NCBI GenBank assembly: GCA_019155185.1
Contig: CM032815.1
Coordinates: forward strand, 11,626,253 to 11,690,252
Reading direction: 5' to 3'
Source of the DNA: Beaufortia kweichowensis
Taxonomy: Eukaryota > Chordata > Actinopteri > Cypriniformes > Gastromyzontidae
DNA length: 64,000 nucleotides
A program made the position numbers and the translations under genes. The notes beneath the pieces were generated by a model that ran no database searches, had not been told where the DNA came from, and worked only from the letters and a program-made list of their open reading frames with translations. This document shows, one piece after another, positions 1 to 13,128 of this stretch (positions are counted from its first letter, which is position 1; each line of letters begins with the position of its first letter).

Positions 1-2296
1 GGATTTTGACTTGCTGCTGAATTGTGTTAACACAGAAAAACACACAAGGAAGGCAAGGAGTTTGATTGTAAAAGTCAGTTTAGTTTTTTTTTACTAAATA
101 AGTTCAGTTGCCTGTTAATGCATCCATTGAATGAATCCATTTAAACCTCATCAATCATACAATACTAACCGACTTATATCACGATTCGCAATTCTATGCT
201 GCACACTTTAAACAATAGGCCTATATCAACATGTAAATCATGTCACACCTGGTGGTCAAGGTTGGCACTACATGCTAATTGTCTCGCTAGCCAGCCAAAA
301 AATTCTTGTGTGGACTTTTGAAGAGGAAAACAATTTGTTTGAAGATGGAAAAATAAATTTTGGGGAGATAAAAACATTTTGAAGAGGAAAAAAATCTTTA
401 GCATATATATATGTATAAGACTTTTATACATATAAGATTTTTTTGCCGTTAGTCAGCAGTCATGATCAGATCATCTAATACCTGCCTGCACAAAAACCGG
501 AACTCTACTGCCACTAAGTGGCTTCAAACGACAACAGAAAGAATATATCCTAAGTCAATATATATTTTTGTGTATACAACTTATTGGATACGAGACGACT
601 TACGAAGTAAAATATATTCTTTGTTAAATGTTATTAACCCTCCTTCAGGTTCTTATTATAGTCAGTTCCAGCAGGGTTCTGGTCCCTCCATTTTGCACAG
701 TAAAGCACTACAAATCGAACATTTCTCGTAACAAATATGATTGGCAAAATCAGGTCTAAGCGATAGTTGCAGTACATCCCTTAAGGACTACCGCATTTGT
801 AACATACTTACATACTTTCCGGTGATATGAAGAGGAAGCAGGTTTCTTACGCGATGAAAGACTGTACTGTTTACAAGGTAAGACTGTGGTTTAGTATCAC
901 AGGCGTGCTATCTTTATTTTGTCAAAACAAAACGAGTAATGTTTACATTTTTTGAAAGCCTTACCGATAAATGTTGCGCATTATTGCCGCCCGATGTCAG
1001 CATGAATTAATACTTTGATATGAGCACTGTTTATCACAGTCATAGTTTCGTTTTGTCTTGCACATTATTTGGCTACTGCCGTCGATTGTAACCGTAAAGA
1101 CCGCAAACACATTTAAGAACTTTAAAAATACAAAACAATGCTTTGATAAGGACTTTCGTGTAGATATATATATATATATATATAATATCAGAAATATGCT
1201 GGCTAGTACATTCATGTATATTGTCAACAAAATTTAAATGTGAAACCAAAGGTAAATTATTCTTATGGTGGTCATCCACTAAACACAAAAGCAATTCGGG
1301 CAATTCTATGCAAATGTCAACCTTAATATGAAAAATGAAGCTTTTACCAAAGGTTTTCATTGTACGTGTAGCTCAGATGTCAATATTTGGTGTTTAAAGC
1401 ATGATTCTTATATCATAGTATGGTTAGGTAAGTGCTGATTTTTTTGTCACAAACATAACAGTCCATATTCCTCATAAATGGGCACATGAACATTTTAATA
1501 AATTAATTATTTTTTTATGAAATCTTGTTCAGTCAGTTGACTAATTAATCAAGATTTACAGTATTTAGGCAAAGTCTGGTTGTGGGAACAAAAACCCTAT
1601 TTATTTTCTCCTTAAATAAATTATTTAAGGGATAATTAGTGATCACTAAAGTACTAAGACCCATGTGTCCTATTTCTTAGATGCACTACCTACTCTAAAA
1701 TTTCCTTGATATAATAAGTTAGATCAGATATATTCATATATTTGCTTATATTGAAACAACATTGAATACTGGATTAAATTTCTGCTCCATTAAACTAAAC
1801 TTGTTTCATTTTTGGTGACAATGAAACAGGCAGGGAAAAGATATAAAAGACAGAGAAAGATATACAATTATTTTGTCTAGCATTATATTTTAAACTTTAA
1901 AATGCTAAGGCATACTTTTTGTAGCATTAATTTTTTACTTTCCCCTCATACTGTTAAAAATAGAACATTTTGAGTTGGAGAGGTGATGGATCTCTCTTTT
2001 TATGAATGATAGTAGTTTATTGTACAGCCATTGCTGATTAAGTTAAATTATTCGCAATGCAGTTTATTCCTCCAGTATAAGAAATTAACCAGTCTTGCTT
2101 TATCATATCCATTTTTATTTCAAATTGAGAATTGTTTTAAATTGTTTGATTTGGTTTCCAGGCTGTGAACTTGTTTATTATGTTTCTCATGGACAAAAAC
2201 AAATGGGAAAATACATCTGTTAACCAAGGTCACTAGAAAATGGGATGTTTCTCAAAATGTAATGTTTGTCATATTGCAGAAAATCGATCAGCAGAC
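1..2296. other. AT-rich 5' flank of tmem150c, no gene seen
   Basis: No conserved coding exon was found in either strand. The stretch holds one copy of an interspersed repeat (245-402), a short TA microsatellite (about 1164-1184), and AT-rich sequence. The tmem150c exon carrying the start codon probably begins at 2280, after the acceptor AG at 2278-2279. An upstream non-coding exon is expected but I could not place it; an AAG/GTAAGA donor-like site near 876 is only a weak candidate. Confidence 0.5.
245..402 (+). repeat. Interspersed repeat, inverted partner of 11829-12054
   Basis: The segment contains CACCTGGTGGTCAAGGTTGG followed by a TGCTAATTGT...GCTAGCCAGC block, TCTTGTGTGGACTTTTGAAG and purine-rich GAAGAGGAAA units. 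The reverse complement of 11829-12054 carries the same blocks in the same order, so the two are copies of one dispersed repeat in opposite orientation. No coding capacity is visible. The family is not recognised. Confidence 0.7.
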
Positions 2297-4009
2297 ATGA
2301 AGTGCAGTCCATGGATGTTCCTGCCTCTGATGTTTTCTCTCTTCACAGCTGCTGGCCTTTGGGTTGTGTGAGCATCCATAGCCTATTTTGTCCTAATCCA
2401 CTTGTAGTAGTACCTGCTTTAACTATTTTACCCTTCACAAATACATTATTTGGAATATTTAAACAGGTATTTCATTGCTGTAAATGATGAAAAAATCACC
2501 CCCCTAAATTCAGAATACAAGTAAGTAAAATGTACTTCTGTTCCTGGGCAGTTAAATGAATAAATATAAGTTTTAAAAGCAATATCTCATTCAAACTGTT
2601 TTTGTTTACAGTTGGACGAAATCAAAGCTTCCCCCCTACATCAGGTGAATCTTCATAGACGTTATCTTGTATTGCTTATGATTTGCTTTTTAATTTAGCT
2701 TTTTCCCTAACTATTTTACTTACATTTAGCATTGCAGGCGATGCTCCCCCTGCGAGCTGCGTTTTCAGTCAAGTCATGAACATGGCGGCCTTTGTAGGTA
2801 TGAATGATGCACAGATTCTATCATAGGAGTTGTTTTTTAATTGAAGGAGGCATTTGTTGTCCACACAGTCTATACTTCTATACTGGTACATATTAGTACC
2901 TCAAAAATACATATCTGTACTTAAATGGTATATATTAAGACCTTTCTGAAGAGAATGTCTCAGTGACAGCTTTTGTACCTTTTTTGATAGTGCTACACAG
3001 TCAAAGAAACATCAACTTCATTTTTAGACGCTGTGATTTTATGCAAATCTATACAAACACACAAGACTTCCAGAGACTTTTTTTTAGATGCAGCTAGGCC
3101 AATTGTTAGTTGTCCAAATAAATTATTTTATTCTCTTATGGCTTTACTAGGATTTATTCTAGGAGTGCTGAGGTATCTGCAGCTAAAACCTAGAGTCCAT
3201 AAACCCTGTCTTAACATCGTCAGTTTAGTGGCTTTGTCCCTTGCCTGCTTTGGTATGACACTAGTTGGGAATTTTCAGGTATTGTATAAGTGGTGCATAC
3301 ACCAACACTTCAATGAGTTACATCTTTTTAACTAAACATCTAGGCTAATTTAAAATGTTACTCTTTTGATTTAGCTGTCAAGTGATGAGAAGCTGCATAA
3401 TATCGGCACATTCATGACCTTTGGTCTAGGCACGCTCTTCTGCTGGGTCCAGTCCTTCATAACCCTGAAGGTCAACTTGCGAAATGAAGGAAAACGAGCT
3501 GGGATTCCCCGCTTCCTGTTTTCTGGAGCTGTCACTTTTTGCATGCTGCTTTGTATCCTTTTACCTTCAAGGGTAACCTCACTAAACTAAAGCAACATAT
3601 ACTATGGCAAAAATGAATTGCTATCATTTACAATTTTTTATTTAAACACAGCCTTCTACAAGTTTTTAATTTATATTTAATATATTTTTATTAATCGGGG
3701 GTTGAAATGTAATTTTTGTATATATTATCATAAATGTATATTATCATCTAGGTCCCTGCTTCCCAGTTTTTATTGCTACCTTGACCACAAATGACAGATT
3801 TTGCTTTAATGGCACAGTGGCTACACATGCATGCTGCCCGGGCCCAGTGGGCCCTAGTTATGTTTTTCTTGATATACCTGAGCACATTTGCCATCGAGTT
3901 CCGTCATTACCGTTTTGAGATAGTGTGCACTAACGACCAGGACCCTCCAGTTAGCCTGTCTGAGAGTTACTCTGAGGTGTCTGAGAATTCAACTTTAGCC
4001 CTGCTTTGA
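2297..4009 (+). CDS. tmem150c: Transmembrane protein 150C (Tentonin 3)
   Basis: Seven coding exons: 2297-2367, 2467-2520, 2612-2644, 2730-2797, 3151-3278, 3375-3552, 3798-4009. All introns are GT-AG and phases join exactly, giving 247 aa (human about 249). The protein belongs to the TMEM150/DRAM-like family of multi-pass membrane proteins. Recognisable stretches are CSPWMFLPLMFSLFTAAGLW at the first membrane segment, PPASCVFSQVMNMAAF in the loop, SLACFGMTLVGNFQ, NEGKRAGIPR, and the C-terminal AIEFRHYRFEIVC before an acidic, Ser-rich tail. In mammals TMEM150C (Tentonin 3) has been linked to slowly adapting mechanosensitive currents; whether it forms the channel or modulates one is debated. It converges on enoph1, as in human 4q21. 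The start is the ATG at 2297; no upstream in-frame extension resembles the family. Confidence 0.95.
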
Positions 4010-4983
4010 TAATATCTGCCAGGTCCCGTTCTTCCCATTTGCAAGTTTGTAACTCATGCATGTTTATTGACTGTAACCTCTCCAGAAAGATCCTGTTAAT
4101 AATGCAGCTCGCTTGCCATTTGCAAAAAGCCCCTGAATGTTCCTCAGACTGTAAGGAACAAGATTCTTTGGTCTGAAACCAAGATTGAACTGTTTGGCTT
4201 AACCAGGCACCGCTCATCACCTGCCCAAATACATTAACCCCCATTCAAATTTCCAGACCCAATGTAAAATTGTGACTGATGGTCATTAAAGGGAAAACAC
4301 TCAAATCTGACTTTTTGAGACAATGGGTTGATGATAGTGTAAAAAGACATAATAAATTGCTTATTGTTACTGCAAAAAACTTTTGTAATATTATTACAAT
4401 TCAGGGAACCAAATAAAATAAAAAATCCATTCCACCCCCCTTTACGGTATTTTTTGTTGTTTTTGCAAAAAGTCATTTAAATGTTAACAGCTGGCAGTAA
4501 ATTAATACCGTCTTACAAACTCTTACACAACTTGCGCAACATTTTATGTAACCCACTTGATGTTAAACACTGTAATACACCTTTGACATAGATCATAATT
4601 TTGTATTGTGTTACTTAAACGAACATTTAACAACAATAATGTTGAAGTTTTTTTATGTATGGATATATCTAAGTGTTGCAAATTGTGACATAAAATGTTA
4701 CAACATTGATACAATTACATCAAACACTAGCTCTGTACTCAAAATGTATGGGGCTTATAGACAAAGTATACAGACATTACGCTTAATATTAATGTTGCAT
4801 AAAAACATGTAAAGAAAACATAGATCTACTTTAATTCAAATTGGGTTTTGGTGTAAAAAAAAACCAAGCACCTGGAAACCCTCGAGTTTCAGTCCAGCAG
4901 AACGGCAACAAATTGCATTGGGGTTTTTTACAATAATGAAGTTTAAACCAACAACCCAATGTCACAAATAAAGTTCTTTGCTG
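4010..4983. other. Convergent 3' regions of tmem150c and enoph1
   Basis: This stretch between two convergent stop codons should contain both 3'UTRs. Forward AATAAA signals lie at 4412-4417 and 4968-4973; the second is only 11 nt from the enoph1 stop, so tmem150c transcripts using it would approach antisense overlap with enoph1. A reverse-strand ATTAAA (TTTAAT at 4830-4835 on the plus strand) is a candidate enoph1 poly(A) signal. A Tc1/mariner fragment occupies about 4129-4245. No coding exon is seen. Confidence 0.5.
4129..4245 (+). mobile_element. Tc1/mariner transposase fragment
   Basis: The run with AGATTCTTTGGTCTGAAACC, AAGATTGAACTGTTTGGCTT and CCAGGCACCGCTCATCACCT matches a conserved part of fish Tc1-like transposase genes. 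The same part is present in the longer copy in the enoph1 intron (compare 10067-10165). It is short, lacks terminal repeats and has lost its frame. It probably lies in the tmem150c 3'UTR. Confidence 0.7.
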
Positions 4984-7900
4984 TCAAACATTTCCCCTCA
5001 GTTCTAATTGGCTGAAAGATGTGATGATCCTATAATTGTTCCTCTCCTCTTCAGTTAACTCCATATTACCAGGCCGTACTACTACCGCCACATTCACTCC
5101 AGCATCCTCTGCTGCCTTTGCCTCTGTAAAAGAGACATTAAGTTTTATTATCGAAACTCTCTGCAATCTAAATTCTGCAAAGTTATTATGGTACAAACAT
5201 AATTACTGACAGCTGAAGTATGTAATTTATGCACCACTAGGGTTAAAAAGAGATTTTCTGAACAAAGTAAATAAAGCGCATTTTTTTGATGTGGCAGTTT
5301 CTGCAAAACATTTTAAAAATAGCACTGCTGCTAAAACACAAAAAAAATTACATAAAGAAAAGATGTAGATATTGGAATAACTAGTCAGTCATTGTGACAC
5401 ATCCCAATTATGGTACAGTGTCAAGCTGTTCAAACAAATAAAAAAGTTTACATATCACATCATTGAATTAGTAATAAAATGTAAAAAAAACCCACCTCGT
5501 GTGACATCAGTTAAGAACATGATTTCCCCTGGTCGGCAGCCAATCTTCTCTGCGATGTTCTCATAGCTTTTACTTTCAACTTTGGCACCAATATTTGTGT
5601 CAAAGTGACCATCAAACAACTAAGAGAGACATTGAAAAAGTTGTAAATTTAAGAGGTAAAATCATGAATTTGCATCATGCAAACACTTTTAATAATTTAA
5701 ATCTATATGAATGACCAATTCACATTGGAAGTTTAAAACTGGGGAGGAAAGAGTTTGTATATACAGGTGTAACTGGTTGTTTAAAGGTGTAACTACATCA
5801 AAACACAAATCACAATCACAAAAAATAGACTTTTAACAGTTCTTTAACGACATGAAATGATGCGCACTTACAGATAAATTAATTAAAAAGTCATGTGAAG
5901 TTGTGCTTTATTTCTTGTGCTATGTGTGTTTGACAGAATATTTCAGTTTCTTTCTTGTATGCTGCACAGTTAAGCAGTGTTTTGTTTTGAATGCTTTAGT
6001 TTTAAATAATAAAGACCTATTTTAAAGATCTTCTTGATAAAGAATTATACTATATAAGACTTTTACAATCACATTTTCGAAGGATGCAAAATATCACCTT
6101 ATTATCGTTATCGGCAAAATCCCCCAAAAATATCGAGATTATTATTATTATTATTATTTTTGCCAGTATTACACACCAGTATCTACTTCACACATACAAT
6201 TTAAGGATTTAACATGCGGGGTTTGAGGATTTATGATTTGAAAATGTGATTTCAGGAAATTATGACTATGTAAGACACACCAAACAAAACATGCATGTTT
6301 TAATGCTAAAATTGGTTAAAAAGTTACATTTCAAGTCCTGCTGCTTCCAACTTTTTTGAGATGTGTTGCAGGCATCAAATTCAATATTACCTTTTTTTTT
6401 GTTTAAATGGTGTATTCCCTTTTTTCTGTATGGTATTGTGAATAACAATATGGGTTTGTGATGTTTGCAAATATTTGCATTCTATTTTTGTATATTTTTC
6501 ACAGTGTTCCTACTTTTTCCAATTTGGGCTTGGCCCTGCATGTGTAGAGACAAATCATATAGAATGCTGCTCATAATAATATTTGCTTAAATGTTCCACT
6601 ACTTTCAAATCACTGTCAGTGTGAATACCATTTAAAACATCAGGCTTACATTTAAAAGATCGCCTTCAACAGAATAACCAAAGAGTAGCTTCTGTGCCTC
6701 CACACTTCCTGAGGAGTAGATGTAGATCTTCAGACCATAATGTCGCCACCGTCTGATGGCAGGTACCACATCTGGGTAAACCCTACAAAATTAATTAAAA
6801 GAGTAAAAGTAATTTTTTTGTCATCTGTTGTGTCAATATACACAGTAAAATTTTGTGTGCATATTACGTTTATTTTCAGCTGGTTTATATTCACTTACTA
6901 CCACTAAATTCTGTGCAACAGAAAAACATAGGCATTGGCATTCTCAACGAATCTCATTATCGATTAGTTGTTCTGCACACTGCTTTGCTAAGCTATGATT
7001 ATAGAGTAAATTACAACGCAAATAATCAAAGACAGGATCTGTTTATGATTACTATTAATTTATGTTTTATTTATTTTGAGTGTTTATTTTTTACATTCCA
7101 ATTCCAGTGTCTAAATATTCATAAGAATTAACAGTTCTTTGTTCTTTAAAAGGTAAATTCTATGGCCTGGGTTAATAACCACAGATGTACTACAAATACC
7201 ATAAACTATGGTTACTGTATTAAACCATGGTTTATTAACTATAGTAACCACATTTTTAGTAAATCATGATTAATGTAAGGGAGCATCTCTTGTGGTGAAT
7301 GAAAAAGGTAAAAAAGCTAAAATGCTACTGTTTGTAAAGAACTTGCAAAGAAAAGACATAAATAAAGACAATATAGCTTAGTTCTGTGTCGGGTTGCCAT
7401 TATTTTCCTTTGTCATTTGCAATATGCAGTTATCTCTAATTTCAAACCGATACAGATCATTTTATTTAGCCAAATTGGCTTTAAATAAAATTATCTGTAT
7501 CGGTTTGAAATTAGAGATAACTGCATATTGCAAAAGACACCATGTCTTATTTAAAAATAATAATTACCCATAAACTAATGCTTAGAAAATGTAAAAATGT
7601 GAAAAAAATAAGGAAATAAGGACAAAAAATGTGTGATACAACGTGAGATACAATGCTTATTCGTTTTGTTAAGAAAGGTTTTTAAACAAACTTTTTTAGC
7701 ACTTGTTTTGTTATTAGCCAAAGTAATGATGTAAAGATCTAATGTTAAAAATCTAAATAAACGCTACAACCTGGATATGCATATGTATGCATGCGCATAC
7801 AGTTTTTTCTTTTAAATGACATCACAAAACTGGCTTGGCATGTATAATACATGGTTTCAGTCGAGTCTGGGTGAATCTGGATGGTTTTGACAACGCTGTT

Positions 7901-10900
7901 GTGTGTATGCGATACTAAAAACAAAATGCACAGCTATTACATTTACTGTACACTGTACCCCCAAAAAAGTTCACTCAAATTATACTTGTCCCTTAATCTA
8001 TTGCAAAGAGTCTCTTATTTGTCACCCAAGCATAAAGTAGATATATGTGTAAAGAAAGATGAAGTTACTTACTCGCCTTTGATTTTCCCCATCAAATAGG
8101 CTGCTCTCCACATGTGGCCTTGCAGCTGTTTGAGTGCAGTAGTTTTCCTGTCTGCAGCCATCTGCCAGAGAACGTTATCCACAACCTCACGGATCGCCTT
8201 TTCCTCATCTGTGTGTACTGTTTGATCAACTGCATGAACCGGACATGCTTTATTTTGTCGCAGGTCTTCTTCAGCCTGGAAATAAACACAAATAGACAAA
8301 TAGTTCATTCAGTAAACTACATCCAGAATAACATAAGCTCAAATCATAAAGCAAAATGGGTAAATAACATGACATGCATATTGTAGCGTCCCGGCAGCAT
8401 TATTTTCTTTTAATATTTTAGTGACACGTATCACTATATTTTGTAAAACTTTAGTTTGAATACATTTTCAGTACTTTTAAATAATGAATGTGACGTGTTT
8501 TCATTTCTATACAGTGTGAAGACAATAGGATAGCTGCTTTTACTGTTTACTGTTTGCATTATTTTGCCACTGTTTGTACCATAGGAGTATAAATAAATAC
8601 AGAACATTTTTAATCGATCTGAATTAATATTATTGTATTATCATGCAGTGTTTTTCAGCACAGTTGTGCTATTTAAACATGATCTGCACTTTTATAAAAG
8701 AAAAAAGGTAAAACTATAACACAATACAAGTATAGGCTTTCAAGACTGCATGCAGCTATTATTTGTAACTAAAAACAGTTATGATTAATGGTACTAAATT
8801 AATATTGTCAAATTTATCATTTTGTCATTTTGCAATAAACACCCAACATATCGTGATATAGTTTTAATCTATATCTCTCATCGTTTATATATGCATATAT
8901 ACACATAACAAACACATGTATACATGCATGTATACAAGCACATATACACACGTATACATACGCACGTGTCATGTGTTTACCCTATAATGTCACAATACTG
9001 CCCCTTTAATTGATGATTTGTTCAGTGTCATTCAATTAGAAGTAAATAAATGTTAAAAACGCTATGTGGGATACAGTTCATCTGGAAAGTAATCACAGGG
9101 CTTTGTTTTTTTTCACCTTTTGTTATGTTACAGCCTTATTCCAAAATGGATTAAATTCATTATTTTCCTCTCAATTCTACAAACAATACCCCATAATGAC
9201 AACGTGAAAAATGTTTTTGTTTACTTATTCACTTCTCTTAATTAGTAACTATTCTGTGTCCTGTAACTGTAAAGTGAGTTATAGATGCGATCAATGGCAC
9301 TTTGTGTCCTTTATTACGGAACGCACGTGCTACAGATTGCAACACGTCACATCACGTTTTATTCTCCCTTAAGAAGTTTTTTTTTTAGCTCCCTGACCAC
9401 TGACTGTTATCTTTCAATACCTGTACAGCTGCTTTGGTACAATGAACTTTGTGAGAAAGTGCTATACAAATAAAATTTAACTGAATTAAATCTTTGCAAA
9501 TTGATTAAAAATACAGAAGGAAAAAAAAAATCACATTGTATTCACAGCCTTTGCCGTGACACTCAAAATTGAGTTCAGGTGCATTCTGTTTCCACTGATC
9601 ATCCTTGAGATGTTTCCACAATTTGGAGTCCACCTGTGGTAAATTCAGATGACTCGACATGATTTATTTATATTTAAAAAAAAACCTTAACAGTGCACGT
9701 CAGAACATAAACCAAGCCATAAAGTCCAAGGAATTGTCTGTCGGCCTCTGAGACAGGATCGTCTTGAAGCACAGATCTGGTGAAAGGTACAGAAAGATTC
9801 CTCAATGAGCACAGTGGCCTTTATTATCTGTAAATGGAAAAAGTTTGGAACCACCAGGACTCCTAGTGGCCTTACTTAGGGAAGTGAGCAAGAACCTCAT
9901 GGTCACTCTGACAGAGCGCCAGCAATTCTCTGTGGAAAAAGAGGAGAACCTTCCAGAAGAACAACCATCTATGCCGCACTCCACCAATCAGGCATGTATG
10001 ATAGAGTAGCCAGACGAAAGCTAATCCTCCGTAAAAGGCACCTGAAGGACTCTCAGAACATGAGAAACAAAATTCTCTGGCCTAATGAAACAAAGATTGA
10101 ACTCTTTGGCCTGAATAGCAAGTGTCATGTTTTGAGGAAACCAGGCACCCTCATCACATGACCAATAACATCCCTACAGTAAAGCATGATGGTGGCAGCA
10201 GTGCTGTGGGGATGCTGTAAGCTTTGCTGCCAAAGGTGCTTCAACAAAGTATTTTTTATGTATTTGCACTGATTTCAAACAAACGTCTTTCACATTGTCA
10301 TTATGGGGTTTTGTTTATAGAATTCATTCACAACATGCAGTGGCAAATTTTACCTTGTTGTGTCCACCCTGTCTTTTCACTTATAATAACAGGATGGACC
10401 AAAAATCTAAAAATGAAGTGTGGAAAAGTATATATTTTTTATATTTGCAAACTCATCCTCAATGCTGAGATTTTTAAGTCTGACTTTATGCATTTTAAAA
10501 TGATGCTACATTTATTGTTTCGTTTTAGAATAGTCGGTTTTGATTTTTGTAGAATTTAAGAGGTTTCCCAGATAATATCCCACACACATGTTGTGTTTAA
10601 GAAACTAAGATCCTACAACTGGAAAACAAGATTATATATGTGAATTTATAAAATCGGAAAACATGCTAAGCAATTGCATTGCTATAGTTAAAAAAGCTAA
10701 TATTTAAATTTGTTAATGTTTTGTTATCTGAGGACAGTTACTGTGTAATTGCTGTGTCCCACCCTTTTAATTTTTAACTATTTAAGGTTTAACTATTCAT
10801 CTGTAATATTTTGTATACATCGGTGTAAATTGCACTTTGGGTTTAGCTTTTATGAAGATAATTTTAACAGAAAATTCTCACAAATGGTGTTTTGTGTTTT

Positions 10901-11186
10901 AATGTCGACCTGTTTTTTCAGCAGATGAACATCTTGTTTGCATTCATCTTCTTCCCAATGTGCTGACAGATATTCCTCCAGATTCTCTCTTATGTAGGGA
11001 AATAATATGTCCTGCAAGAGCGAAATAAAACATAGCACTGGTTTCCAAACGCTTTATAAATGTAATTATAAATGTTATCATTTACTATTAAACAGGTTTT
11101 ACCTTGACGAATGTGATGGGCGTCGTAGTTCCTTCAATGTCCAACAGAAAAACTGTAGTATTTTCCGGTACTGAAACCGCTGCCAT
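4984..11186 (-). CDS. enoph1: Enolase-phosphatase E1 (ENOPH1)
   Basis: Six coding exons on the minus strand, 5' to 3': 11103-11186, 10910-11011, 8073-8275, 6650-6782, 5496-5619, 4984-5123. All junctions are GT-AG and in phase, giving 261 aa, the same as human. ENOPH1 is a Mg2+-dependent HAD-superfamily enzyme of the cytosolic methionine salvage pathway. It enolises 2,3-diketo-5-methylthiopentyl-1-phosphate, then removes the phosphate. Visible motifs are the nucleophile motif DIEGTTTP (Asp16, Glu18), YIYSSGSVEAQK (Ser153/Ser154) and FLTDVTREA (Asp212), plus TTALKQLQGHMWRAAY in the cap region. Start ATG at 11184-11186. The gene is divergent from hnrnpdl with about 2 kb between start codons. Introns 2 and 3 carry a decayed Tc1 element and a long hairpin. 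Confidence 0.97.
7411..7539. repeat. 129-nt near-perfect hairpin (fold-back element)
   Basis: The left arm starts TGTCATTTGCAATATGCAG and continues to ATTTTATTTAGCC. The right arm is its reverse complement, ending CTGCATATTGCAAAAGACA. Arms of about 60 nt pair with roughly two mismatches, a 2-nt bulge and a 5-nt AAATT loop. It lies in enoph1 intron 3. It could be a palindromic MITE or a young structured RNA precursor. I do not recognise the family and no clear target-site duplication is visible. Confidence 0.8.
9062..10326 (+). mobile_element. Decayed Tc1/mariner element with nested insertion
   Basis: The 5' part (ACAGTTCATCTGGAAAGTAA, then GTTATGTTACAGCCTTATTC) matches the terminal repeat of fish Tc1-like elements. 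A transposase remnant follows, recognisable in CAAAGATTGAACTCTTTGGC and ACAGTAAAGCATGATGGTGG, broken by several stops and frameshifts. The right side stops near CATTGTCATTATGGGGTTTT, the inner part of the other terminal repeat, so the outer right end is missing. Bases about 9222-9485 interrupt the element and end in a GTGCTATACAAATAAA tail typical of fish LINE 3' ends. The element lies in enoph1 intron 2 and is inactive. Confidence 0.85.
9222..9485 (+). repeat. LINE-type 3' tail inserted into the Tc1 element
   Basis: The segment ends AGTGCTATACAAATAAAATT, close to the 3' ends at 33730-33993 and (reverse) 59483-59640. It sits between halves of the Tc1 copy that otherwise read continuously, so it inserted later. 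No open reading frame of note. Confidence 0.55.
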
Positions 11187-11828
11187 TTTTATCAATGGCA
11201 AACGATGTACGTGCTTTTAAAGTCTGATCGTCTGATCTGATTGCATCCAAAGAGCAGCTAAAATTTTGACATATGCATCTATGATAGCATTGAGGCTAGC
11301 GGTGCGTTAACACATGGGGCAGCTGTAGGGTTGCCAGTTATTATTTATAAAAATCCTCTACATTATCGGTAACTAAGTGCAGTATGCATGGTATTTGCAT
11401 TCAATATAATAGTACTGTTTCATTTTATATGTATATTTTTTTATATATCCCTGAATATGCAACTTCTCAAAATATATATGAAATGCACGTCTATAAACAA
11501 AAAAGGATTGGAAGAGTTACTATCTGGCAACACGCCCAGCTAATCAGGGGTTAAAAGACGTTTTTGTCGAAACTGTTTCCCTTGATTTTGAAGAGGGAAA
11601 GTATGAAATTATATTTTGCACTGCAATTTGTTATGTTGCATCGTAGCATAATTTCTATGAAAAAAATAAAATATTACAAGAAACACAAGCAACAAATTGA
11701 TCATAACAAATACACATACAAACATTTTTTTTAATTATGCATTGTACTGTCATTTTTATTATGTGCTTAGAAATTATGTTAGTATTAGAGAACTATCTTT
11801 ACAATCATAGCATTTTTGTCCTCTCCAA

Positions 11829-12054
11829 AATTTTTTCACACAAGAGAAAAATGTTTTTGCTTGCTAGCTAACAATTAGTATGTAATGCCAACCTTGACCA
11901 CCAGTTGTTTTGTTTTTCTTCCTTAATTTTTTTCATCTTAAATTTTTTTCCCTCTTCAAATTTTTTATCTCTTCAAGAGTCCACACAAGAAATTTGTTTT
12001 TGCTTGCTAGCTAACAATTAGCATGTCGTATTAATATTGACCACCAGGTGTCCC
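11829..12054 (-). repeat. Two tandem units of the repeat seen at 245-402
   Basis: Read on the minus strand, CACCTGGTGGTCAATATT, TGCTAATTGTTAGCTAGCAA and TTCTTGTGTGGACTCTTGAA follow one another. A second unit then begins with ACTGGTGGTCAAGGTTGGCA. These match 245-402 on the plus strand. Together the copies flank the tmem150c-enoph1 pair as an inverted repeat. Confidence 0.7.
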
Positions 12055-13128
12055 TTTTAGTACGAACGAAATCTTGTGGCTGCAATGCTTTTTCTCTGAG
12101 CAAACAGCACTCAAATGTTAGACTGAAAATAAGTGCAGTTGTTAAAGGGTTAGTGCACCCAAAAATGTTGTCATTATTTTATAATGTTAAAGATTTCACT
12201 TGGGATACATTAGATTATTGTAACAAAATATTAATTCAAGTTTTTTATTATGCCTGCTCTTTGTAGTGATAGGGGAGTGAATAATTGTTTATGTATATGT
12301 ATATGCAGTCAGAAAGTGCATGATTATTATTGTATCCATGAATACAGGCTTGACCAGACCTGAGTTTAAGACAGTAGGGGATAGAGTTTCCTTTAAAATG
12401 CGATAATGATGCCAATAAACTCCCTTTTCAATTATCTAACTTTCTCAGACAGGCCCTGTTATATTGGCTTTTTTTTACAAACATATTTTTTCTCCCAACA
12501 AGCGTTTAATTTAAAATATTATAGGTATGTTAAATATAACAATAAATCGATCTTTTATGATAAATGACTTTATTTAACAAAAAAATATATTTTGTTTATT
12601 TCACAGATTGCAAATATGTTGAACATATTGTAGAGTTATTATGTGGGACAAATTACTAAAAAGAACAAAAATGTCATATTTTTATAAAGAAAATTATTCA
12701 TACATTATCCGTTGGCCATCATATGAATATTTTCATTTCTAAATCATTTTGTTTTATTTGAAAAGTTAAAGAACAGGAAAGAAACATTTTAAAATGCAAG
12801 TGCTCTGAAAGAAAACCTAATAAAATTTATTACTTTAATTGTATTGTTATGTTGCCTGTAACTGTGTTGTACATATATTTGATATTGAAATAAGTAATGT
12901 TTGTATTTGAAGTTATATTGATACATTTAAACAATAAATACTTTAATGTGGCATGACGGTTGGCTAGATCAAACTGAGGTCGTAAGTGGGACATTTCAGT
13001 TTCGACATTCCCACCTCCGACATCATCTCGAACGCGGCATTATATCGGATTACGCAGTGTATTTTTAAATCCCGCCCATTACTTGTGTTCCTCGTGCAGA
13101 CAGCGTCACTGATCGCCGCCCGCCATTT

